From contig NC_019876.2 in assembly GCF_002234675.1 (NCBI RefSeq), positions 11,281,245-11,345,244 of the forward strand: a stretch of 64,000 nt of DNA. The letters run 5' to 3'. The stretch is from Oryzias latipes. Taxonomy: Eukaryota > Chordata > Actinopteri > Beloniformes > Adrianichthyidae. Position 1 is the stretch's first letter. Each line of letters opens with the position of its first letter. The position numbers and the translations under genes were made by a program. This document shows, one piece after another, positions 38,701 to 50,300 of this stretch. Below the pieces are notes generated by a model that was given only the letters and a program-made list of their open reading frames with translations, searched no databases and was not told where the DNA came from.

Positions 38701-41700
38701 AGCTCCCCGGTGAGGAAGCTGAATCCACGATCCAACCCAGAATTTTATTTTAGGGTTTTTTGTGTCTGAACATTTGGGTTTTTATAGAAGCGTATTGTAT
38801 ACAAGAAAAAAAAAGTGTTTTTGTGCAATTTTTTTCTCTGTATTCAGATAAAAAAAAATAAAAAAATGGTGTTTTCGTTTTTAATTTTTTTGTGTCTTTC
38901 TAGTCTTTTTTGTTACATTTTGCCCGTTACTTTCTTTTAATCAAATAAAGTACGCTTCCATAAGTTTTTATGAAAAATCAGGGATTAAATTTATTTTTTT
39001 CTTCATCGTTAGTCTTTCTGGGACAGGAAGTTGGGACTCAGTGTGGTCTTGGGGAGCTCCCCCTAGTGTGGGGTCGCTGCTTCACAGCCTTTACGAAACC
39101 TCCGGCTCACAGTTGAGACATACCAATGGGCAGGGTGCATCTAATCCTGGGGCACCCTGTTCTCCTTTCTCGCCCTTAGGCCCTTTTTTGCCTTTCTTTC
39201 CCTTCTCCCCCTGTGGATACAATCAAGTTTAATTCATTTTTTCCACAATGAGGACAACTACAAGGAGGGATTAAAGAATAGAGGCCATGGCCACAAAGAA
39301 GTCATGGTCAAAAAGGTTAGATAGGAGAGGGCACCAGGCAGTTTGGGGGGGTTTCTAAGCACAACCCTTGGGACAGGGAGAGGACAAAAATAGGGATAGC
39401 AATGTAGGAAGGAGTAGAAAACACTTCATTGCCAAGGTGGTGTCAAAGGGCACAAAGGAGGAGAAAGACTAGCAGGAAAAACTCTCCAGAAAAGCAAAGT
39501 CACATCCATTGAAAAATTCTTCATTTAAATCTTTTTATTATTCAAATCAAACAGGATTGAAGGAAATGAAAATAAGTTATGTCAAAAGATAAGTCATATA
39601 GTTAAAATATAGCATACACAATGAGAGTCAGATACAATCAGCTACAATGTTTTGTTGTAGCTGGAGCTTGTGTAGCTTGCTAATGTTAGAGACTAGAGTG
39701 CAAAAGCATTATATATGTAGTTCATCGTGATTTTTTAGAATGATTGAAACAAATGAATTGAACTAAACAGAACTCTAGGATTTCAATTAGGGATGTCCCG
39801 ATCCGATCACGTGATCGGAAATCTGGCCCAATCAGGTAGTGTCAGAATCAATTCGATTTGGATGTTGCATCCTGATCAGGAATCGGATATAAGTTTATCC
39901 TTATTACGATCCGCGATATATATTTAAGCTTATTTTTACAGAATAACACTCTACTAGACGTCCGCACATTATTAACAGATTGCTAAATTTTATTGCCATT
40001 AAGCAGAATGCGGCACCAGTTTAAGCATGAGGCGCACAAAAACAGATCAGTAAATTCAAAGATTCGGACTTCCAGGCTGAAAAACTCTTAATATAACTGA
40101 CAGCAAGTGTCTCTATTGGTTTGTCTTCATGCAAACGACCTTCAAAGGCATGTCAAAATGTATATGTTATTCTTTTCAATGAAAATTAAGAGAGAATAAG
40201 AGAGAAATGACTGCCAAGGGACCGTCTACAAAGTTCAAGCTTTGGAAAAAAATCATAAAAAAATGAAAAATCTCTCAAAAACAGTGCAAAACTACTAAAA
40301 CGGTTACTCTGATTTAAGCTAGTTATGAATACTTTTATTCATGCTACAACAATAATTTGGGAAGAAAGTCATTGTTTCGTATTTTTAAGAGTTTTTAATG
40401 GAGATATGACTCACATATAATCAAAAATGTTCTGAAGATCCTAAAATTACAGTCACCAAACATTCTCACGTGACTAACTATCAACTATTTTACTACTAGG
40501 TATTAAATATTTTTTCTAGTTTCTGGCTAGTTGAATTATTACATACTAAATTGTGGAAGCTACTTCACAGAAGTGTTTAAGTGTTAAATGATAAAAGAAG
40601 GTCAATAATATAAAACGAGGGGAAAACGTGATTCTGTTTATTAATTGTTTTTGTTTTTTTGGTATTAAAAAGTATCGGATGAGGACTCAGTATCGGCATA
40701 CACTCAAAATCAAATGAATTGAATCAAAACCAAGAAAAAGACAGATCGGGACATCCCTAATTTGAATCATTTCTTACTTGTATCTCATTGAAAGTACTTC
40801 AACTATGATTAATGCCGACTTAAAGGACAGATAAAGAAACTTTTTTTTAGATCAATCAGTTCCTCCATAGAAAACAAATTAATATTAAGGTTTATTATCC
40901 TTTTTTATAGTTGCACACCATTTTATTTGAATTTTTCCTTTTCTAGAAATACAGTGTTCCCCCTGTTTTCATGAGGGGTTAGGGACCAGAAACAGCTGCG
41001 AATCCTGGATTACAGAGAACCACTCGCCCCCGCGGCCCTAGAATGTCCGTCACAGATCCTTCTTCAAACCCTTCTGAAACATTTCTGAGTGATTATTGCA
41101 AAATATTCTTTAGCAGCCGGCAAGGAAGCCGACAGTCCGGCGTGCTCTTCATCTCTGCTCCCCTACTTTGCCACAGTACCTCCTTTGGACGTAAAAGTCT
41201 CACACAAGCGTCTTGAGTTGTCTGAGCTTTTGTGATAAACCGGAGGAGCCACATGACTAAATGAAAATCTGCGAACATGCATAATTCAAATTTGAATAAG
41301 CAGGGGAACACTGTACTACGTTATTTATAAAGGTAACAAGCCCACAACGAGTAGATGCCACCATTTTTTTCTAGTTGTAAATGCCTAATTGAGAAACTGT
41401 TTATGGGATTTGTTCTCTTTCACAGAAATATTGGTCGTCACAGATGAAAGTCTGGAGTGGAGGAATATGATTAATTCTTAAAGCCATTGATCTGCCCAGA
41501 AAATTCATAATACCTTCAACACAGTAAACATTAAAGACATAAAGCTTTTGTTAATATGAGCAAAAATCAGGTTAGCGACAGACTCGTGAACTGAGGGAGG
41601 AGAAATACATCAGGTTTGAGTTTGTGCATGGAAAACACAGAAAAACTACCAAGGAGGATGTTAAAAGCAACTGTTGTCAATGGACGTGTTTGGGCTAAAA

Positions 41701-44700
41701 TGTTGAAATCGTTTTGGATGTCTCAAAATGGGACTGGACTTGAAAGAATGAGATGGTAAACCATTGATGGGTGGAGAACAAAAGCTGCTTTGGGAGACTT
41801 TGGAATGGCATTTAATGCAAAGTATGGATACCCTGGTGTGACACTTATGAATCGAGGATTCAATGAAGTTCCAAACACATCAAATTTTCAAAATAAAAGA
41901 ACATCTCTAGGTTGGTAATGCCTAAAATAGGGTAAAATGTCTCTAGCTACTCTGTGATTTCCTACTAAAAGAAGATATCTCTGCTGTCCATTGACATCAG
42001 TCCTCTGCAGTGTTAGGGGAAGAAATAAGCCATCAAAGCACATCTACTTCTACCTTTTCTCCTCTATCCCCAACGTCGCCTTTCTCTCCCCTTAAGCCTG
42101 GCAACCCCTGCAAAAGCACAACTAAACTTTATTACTTGGGTTTCACTGCTCACACTCAGCAGCGCGTTTCCAGTTTTCTCAGAGCTAAACACATGAAAGG
42201 AAAGAAAACATGGAATGAAAGACGATGAAAGAAACTCATAAGTATTGGTGAAAAACAATCAGAGGAAGTGGTGGGCAATGTTGCGGCTTAAGCTAGGCTC
42301 ATGGGTTCCTCATTTGTGAGGGATGCTTACACAGTGTTGACACACGGAAAATTAAAAGATGTTGCTGAACTCACATCCAATCCTGGTGTTCCAGCAGCTC
42401 CCTGAAAAAAAGGAAATGGTGTGGATTTAGTTAACGCTAACAACTAAATCTGCAACCCCAGTTTAAGTTTTGTTTTTGGTTCTTAAACACATGTAATACA
42501 CTGACCAAGGTCACACAGTGGGACATACTGTCTGTTCCTTCTTAGAGACTCAAGCCTTAGAATTTGTCAAATTTGACAAAAAATTGTTGCTTTAGGCTAC
42601 GTTCACACTGCAGGGCTTAATACTCAATTCTGATTTTTTTTGCAAGGCCGTTCACATTTCCATTTAAATGCGAATTTTTGTGATCTCCTGTGTGACCATG
42701 AAATAACCCAGAAGAATAACGCAGAAGAGTACTCAACGGTGAACGACGTCACTCGTTGTTTGCTGAAGTAGCTAACGTTAACAATGGATGTCAACAACAG
42801 TGTTGTCAACAGCTGAGCTCTTTTTGCATTATTAAATTTATTTTCACAAAGGAGCCAGCACAATTACAATCTTCTCATTTTAAGAAGGAATTGCAGCCGG
42901 GATCGTCTGTACCCTCTGTTGTGGAATGGGGATATGTGTGTGTTGGGGCCGCGCTTGCGCGTGTGTGTGTGTGTGTGTGTAAGAAAGAGGAGAGAGCATG
43001 TGCAGCGAGGTAGAGAATGAGGGGGGCAGTGGGGGCGCACATTCATGTTGTGTGTTAAGGAAGAAGGAGAACGATAAAAAAAGAAGGCTTCCCCCAGAAT
43101 AAATGCTATGGACTCTTTATTAACCCGTTCTGGAGAATCTGAGGGTTTGAACGGGGAAGTGAACACCGAAGGAGGATCCACCTTCAGTCCCCCGCGCTTC
43201 TGACCACGGTCGGAAAGGGAGAGAAAAAAAAAGTAATTGCGGGAAATGTTCAACCCCACGTTCGGCCATTTCGCTGGAATTTTATTGAAAAACCGCCCGG
43301 TTGCGATAAGAGCCCTTGAGTTTAGCCTGAATAGAGCTGTCACCTCAAATATGAATCCAATCGGGGACCTTGCTTCTCTTCCACTGACTGGTCTCAGCAG
43401 CATTGCCCGCCATGGTTGGTGTTTATGTTTTAGTTCCCGCCTACTTCAACGCAGAATTATGAGGTTTGTGGCGTCTCAATGTCGTACGGGTGGATACATG
43501 TGGCCTGGCCGTTCAGACAGAGGTCACATTTGAAAAGATCGGATACGTATCGGATTCATGACCACATACCCAAGTGGCCTGGGTCGCATTTGAAAAGATA
43601 GGATCTGTGTCGTTCAGACTGTCATGAAAAGATCAGATACAGGTCGCATAGGGGCAAAAAAATCGGAATTGGGTAATTTCAGCCTGGATTGTGAACGTAT
43701 AGCCTCAGTTTTCATTCTACAATACTGGACCCTTTTTTCCTACGACGGTCTGAACTTTAAGGTTTTAACAAACAAGAGAAAAGTGTGAAAAAGTTCATGT
43801 CTGTCTGAAAAAAGTATATAAACATCCGTAATCCTTCTTCACTGAGTTTATCTGTTGCAGGTTATTTTTAGAACATAACTTCCACAATAAACGAGAGAAA
43901 GCTGCAAATACTAAGACTTACTGGTAGACCGTAGGGTCCTCGAGGTCCTGGCTCACCTGGAGATCCTTTTTCACCCTAATGAACATCAACAAACCTCATT
44001 AACATGAGTTTTATCTTTGAAGCAGAACAAAAAAAATAGAACAAAGGTAACAACTTTGTTGGATTTAAGAAACTACCAAAACATCTGTCCTACCATGTCC
44101 CCCTTTGGTCCGGCTGGACCAGCAGGACCCGGAGGCCCGTCCGTGCCCTGCAAAAAAAATTGCATCCACCATGAATTTCCATTTTCCATTTTCCACACAC
44201 CTCATCAAGTAAAGTTTCCCTCCTAATGCACAGAATCTGGCCTGAACTGCACCCGGCACACAGAGTAGTAGACGTACACTGGCCACAAAGGACATCTACA
44301 CAGCACTGCTGACACAGTTAATGTATGCGTGCGTGTTAATGCTGAGTTAATGCAACACAGGACGGAACACGAGCCGTAAAACAACTTCTGCACGGTCATT
44401 GAACTCTGAGTGGCTCAAAAAATGTACAAGGATGTAAAACGGGCTCCTCGAAATCTCCCACTCTACTTGCTTTTCAGTTATCCTGGATAAAGACCCACTC
44501 CTGTTTTTGATGCATGACTGAGGACATACATTACAATCATTAAGCTCTAAATTGGATTATTGAGTATTTCTTTATTCAAATCATTGTGAATCATTAGCAG
44601 ACAAAAAAATGCTGCAATTTTTGATGTACAATATAATATGGGTAAGCCACAAGCTCTCTGCTCCATCCAATTCTGATGTATCAACTTGTAGACGATTAGA

Positions 44701-47305
44701 TCCATGAACGTCTTTGTTTTCCACGTCTGAGCTAACATCCGGCTCAAAACTGTACGGCTGGATTTTTGTTGCATTGGGAATGTTAGGTTAGAGAGGGGGA
44801 GGGGCTGTGCGGTAGCACAAGAGCCTGTAAACAGAGGGCTCTCAGCAACGAGGAGGAGAAGAGGGGGCGGGGTTATTCTGCACCAATTTCAAATGTACTA
44901 CTGCTGCTCTGCAGAAACTATGTCCTAGAAAATGGCAAGTTTTTCTATTTTGGCTAAAATTAAAATAATCATAGCCAAAAGACAACTGGAAACACTTTTA
45001 CAATAGATCAAAAGATGATCGGAGTGGGACTTTAACCTGATAAGGTAAATCGTGACTTGGAATCACCTGATCACCCTGGGAGACCAGAATACCTGAAAAC
45101 AAACAGGGTTGTGGGATCCTGAGGACCAAAGTTGGGCAGCCATGCGATGTAAACAAAATGAGTGCTTCCTCTTTGAGCATCAATAAAGGATGAGGTGACA
45201 TGGAATAAAGAAAAACTGAGCTAACAGGGAGAAGAAGACACCAGTTGGAGTGGTGAAGCCTCTTGGTCACATGACACTCACCCTAATTCCAGGCTTGCCG
45301 TCCAAGCCGGAGGCTCCCTGTGCGGTTATGGAGGTATGAGTGACATGAACAAGGCGGGATTAGTACCAGATGAACACTGTTATTAGGACAGCTTGATGGC
45401 AGCAACGTCAACTTAATTACACCATGTGTGTTACAAGGAGAGCCTGGCAAAGCAGTCCAAACGGGCAAATGAAAATGAAGACAGGAGGTGCAGCAGGTAC
45501 TGTAGACACACGCACACACACATAAACATACACACACTCTTTATGCACACTTATGCAGGACAAGGAGTCTGGCAGCAGCTGGATGGCAGGGGTTTCTATG
45601 AATGATTATGGTTTGTTGGGCAACTTACAGGGAGACCCAGAGGTCCACGGTCCCCTTTGTGTCCCGGTTCTCCTCTCATGCCCTTCAAACCGTGCAAACC
45701 AGGATCCCCCTAAAACGATACAGGCAAAGGTGTAAAACTTTCTTTTAAGTTACTTTTACACCACCTTCGGCAGCGCATGTTCAAGCGACCACTTTAATGA
45801 GAAGCCCATGTGCGTAAATGCGCGTTTTGGGCTTTCAACTCTTGCGTTTACACGTCGCTACACAAGTTTCCACGACCATTTCTGGGCTCCAACTGAACAC
45901 GTTAAAAGTTGATAAAAAGATTATCAAAACCTTAAAAAGTAACACAACTTAAGTAATGTTCTGAAATAAATAAACGAATGCTACATTCACAGTTTATCAT
46001 TCATCTCTAAAAACAGCTATAAAACACATTTCTTGTGACTTATTAACCTTTTTTATAAATTAATTTAAAATATGTAAAATTTCTCACATTAAAATGGGTA
46101 ACTTTTTATATAATACATTTCGGCAGGTACGGGACTGTGTTAAATAAATGCGTATAATGTGTTCACAGTTAGAATCAGAACTAATTGCAATATATATAAA
46201 AATGTAATTATGTTATTTAAATGCCCTTTTTATACTTTAAAGACCCTCTCCAAAAGTCTGTTGATCTATTCTAAAAGCATTCCTGGTGGTCTTTTAATTA
46301 TGAATATGCCATTTTCAGACAAAACAAAAACAGAGTGTAGTTTTCTAGGACATTATTTCTGCAGAGTGGCAGGAAATTCCCCTCTGAGTTGTGGGCAGAA
46401 CTGTTGAAGTGGAGTAAGGCCGCCCCTAATTCCCATCATCCATCCATTTACATGCTCCCCAATTAGCTTACAGCCCCTTACAACTCCAATATGGATCTAG
46501 TCGTCAACAGGTGGAAGCACCAGAATGGAGCAGAGCAGGGAGCTTGTGGCTCGCCGACTGTAGCTTCTATGTCACTGCTACAAGCTTTTGCCAACTGCAT
46601 TTTTTGGCTGCTTCTGATTCAATTTCAATACAGCAATTCTCAGAGATGAAAACTCTTTTTCTTTTTGTATATATGTCCTCCATCATCAGAAAAATGCCAC
46701 AAGAACACGTTAAAAACATGTTGATATTGGAGTGGGTCTTTGAACATAAATTATAGTTTACTTTCATGGTGACATTTACCTTTGGTCCAGGGAAGCCATG
46801 GGGTCCCTAAAATGTAAAACAAGAAGGATGAGTAGATTAGTATAGTTCAGGTTTACATCTGGGTTTTTTTTCTTTCTTTTTTTTAAAAAAAAGGGATTTT
46901 CTTTAAACAAACAAAACTACTCTATGAAAATGAAAAGAAGAGGTGAAAGGGTTTTCCAACTGTTCCAGGCTGCATTTTCCTTACATATGTGTTCTCGGCG
47001 TGACCTTAAACGAGTGAATTCATATCATGTGTAATAATGAAACTGCAACTGTTTGTGCTACATATGTAGTGATTAAGTGATTAGCACTTCAAACTTGTTG
47101 AAACATGACTCAAAACTCTTAACTGAGCAAATGTTGTTGCATTGTGTTACTGTGTCACAATGCTCTGGCGGCATAATAAAGCAGGTATGTACTCCTGCAA
47201 GGTATGCTGTGCCACGGCACACTTTAACCTTGACAAAAATCCTGCGGCACACCAGCATCCAAAAAAAAAAAAAAGCAGAAACTCATAGTCTGTATTGATC
47301 TGCAA

Positions 47306-47337
<32 letters not shown>

Positions 47338-50300
47338 CAATCTCACATGCATTTTTGTGATAATTGTGGCAGAAAAAGCAGGAAGCTGCAGCTGTTTATT
47401 TCTAAAAGATGTAATAAAAGTTAAGTTAAAAAATTTAAAAACTGTTTGATGTGTGTTCGTTGTGGTTTCAAGACGTTTAAGCGGTCCCTTTAACTCATTG
47501 CATTATGGGAGATGTGTCAAAACTGCCGCGAAAGGGCAGAAAGATTAGCGTCTCTGAGCTTCATTGTTTTGTTCACTTTTTCCACGAATTGATACCGGAT
47601 TCTGTGGAAAGCTACACCGCCAAAGACGAGCTTTAGCTGGTATTTTTGTTAGAACTGAGTGACTTTTGGAGCTAAATTGGAACAAGAAAGTTAAGACTTT
47701 AACCACTTCTGATTGGTCAGACTGCTGACATGTGATTAAGCCTTCAAGAATGATTGGCGGAGACAGTTAAAGGGGCGGGACTTTTCCGCAAACTGCTTTC
47801 TTTGCAGCTAAATCGCGGTACCATCATTCTTATCAAAATGTCTTTAATAGAATCAAATAAACACAAAGAAAAAATAATTTTATGATCTTTTATATTCCTA
47901 ACTACTCAGTGTTTTATCAGGGCCTGTTTGGATGAACAAAGAGCTGATTTCCTGGAGATGGAAAATGTTTTTAGATCAGTTAATGAGGGTAATTTCCTAC
48001 GGCACACTTGACCATCTCCCAAGGCACACTAGTGTGCCGCGGCACACTAGCACACTGGTTGAAAAACACTGGTCTATCTGACAAGTAATTACTGAAACTA
48101 CCTGTCTAACATGGCAGAATTTATGGCTCCTTTCACGTTTAGAGACAGATTTTGAAATTATTTTCACTAAACACTTACCATAGGTCCCGGGGGCCCGTGG
48201 GGTCCTGGTGGCCCTGGAGGGCCACTGATCTAAAACACAAAAGTACATCATAAAATTAACAAGCATTGTTTTGTGACTGCATTAAAACTCCTTTGTTGTA
48301 TATCTTGTTTTTTACAGCATGTTCAAATTGCTTTTCCTTACAGATGGACCCTGAGAACCAGGAAGTCCTGAGTCTCCTTTGTCTCCTTTTGCCCCATTGA
48401 CACCCTGTTGATGAAAATCTTTATGAATGTAATTTCATTTAAGGTCAGATGAACTCCTCGGTTGGACCTCAATTCTTACAGGTAAGCCTGGCAAACCAGT
48501 TGCTCCTTTTTCCCCGGAGGCTCCTGGCATTCCCATGTCTCCTTTGGAACCTTTATAGCCCTAAATGAGTTGGATATAAAAATTAAAAATGGAAAATAAG
48601 TTATATAAGTCCATCCATCCATCCATCCATCCATCCATCCATCCATCCATCCATCCATCCATCCATCCATCCATCCATCCATCCATCCAATATCCATCCA
48701 TCCATCCATCCATCCATCCATCCATCCAATATCCATCCATCCATCCATCCATCCATCCATCCATCCATCCATCCATCCATCCATCCATCCATCCATCCAT
48801 CCATCCATCCTCTTCCGCTCATCTGGGACTGGGTTACAGGGGCAGCATTTTAAGCAAAGATGCCCAGACTTCCCTCTCCCCAGCCACTTCCTCCAGCTCC
48901 TCTGGGGGGACTGCCGAGACATTCCCAGCCTAGTCGAGAGACATAGTCTCTCCAGCGTGTCCTTAGTCTTCCTTTTAGTAGGACATGCCCGAAGCACCTC
49001 ACCAAAAAGGTATCCAGGAGGCATCAGGACCAAATGCCTGAATCACCTCAACTGGCTCCTCCCGATGTGGAAAAGCAGTGGCTCTACTCTGAGCTGTCTT
49101 CGGGTGACCGAGCTTCACACCCTATCTCTATGGGAGCTCCCAGCCACCCTACGGAGGAGCTCATTACAGCTGCTTGTAGCCAGGAACTCATTCTTTCGGT
49201 TATCACCCAGACCTCATGACAATAGGCGAGTATTGGAATGAAGATCGACAGGTAAATTGAGAGCTTTGCTTTCTGACTCAGCTCTCTCTTCACCACCATG
49301 GACCGGTAGAACAAACCGCATAACAGAGGATGCTGCTCCGATCCGCCTGTCAATCTTACACTCCAATCTTCGCTCACTCGTGAACAAGAACTCAAGATAT
49401 TTTAACACTCTGCCGCAAACCGCCCCAATGCACACTGGAGGTCTTGGCCCGATGAAGCCAACAGGACAACATCATCTGCAAAGAGCAGAAAAGAAATCCT
49501 GTGTTCCCCAAACTAGACCTGCAATGGCCCCTGGTTGTGCCTAGAAACCAAGCTTCTGCGCCGGTTATACAAACACCGGACAGCCCTCAGTAAGGCTTCC
49601 CGACCCCACACTCCCAGAGCACCCTCCACAGAGAGAGAGCTCGTCTGCTGTTCCATGACCAGGACGGAAACCACATCATTGTTCCTGGATCTGAGATTTA
49701 ACTCTCCTCTCCAGTACCTTGGCAAAGACTTTTCCAGGGAGGCTGAAGAGTGTGATTCCCCGGTAGTTAGAAAAACATTCTCTGGTCCACCTTCTTAAAA
49801 AGTGGAACCATCACCCCTGTCTGCCACTCCAGTGGTACAGTGTCCGACTGCCACGTGATGCTGCAGAGACGTGTTAGCCAAGATACTCCCACAGCATCCA
49901 GAGACTTGGAGTCATCAAGTGATATAAGTCGCTTTTTGAAAAGCCATTGCTGAACTCACTCTTTCTCCATCAAGTCCAGGGAGACCAGGCATACCACGAT
50001 CCCCCTAAGATCACATAATTACAAATGTAAAGAAAATGTGTTTTTAAAAGGATGGTGATCGTCATTAATATATTAATCAAATGAAGGGAAATTCCCCCAA
50101 ACATGAACATTCTGTTTAAATTTTAACAGGGTTTGTGAAAAATAAATTATTTTACCTTCATGCCCGGTGGTCCAATTGGTCCAGCTGGGCCAGGAGGACC
50201 CTGAACAAAGACAGTGATGATAGATTTCAATCATAATTCAAATCAATTTAGAATGCACATTTCTTCCTAAATTGATTTATGGATTATGGCAATGAAATGA

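Noticed and set aside
42864-43403. 179-codon minus-strand frame as a host gene
   Set aside because: Lies wholly inside an inverted-repeat element, is low-complexity (includes a translated CA repeat) and matches no family I know.
43922-44147. Assignment of the collagen to COL13A1 or COL23A1
   Set aside because: These are related MACIT collagens, but the EIIDYNGN...EALQ...ITTITVT linker and the position next to etnppl fit COL25A1.
48476-49033. 185-codon minus-strand frame rich in MDGW repeats
   Set aside because: Translation of the (GGAT)n tail plus the C-terminus of the Rex3-like LINE; not a host gene.
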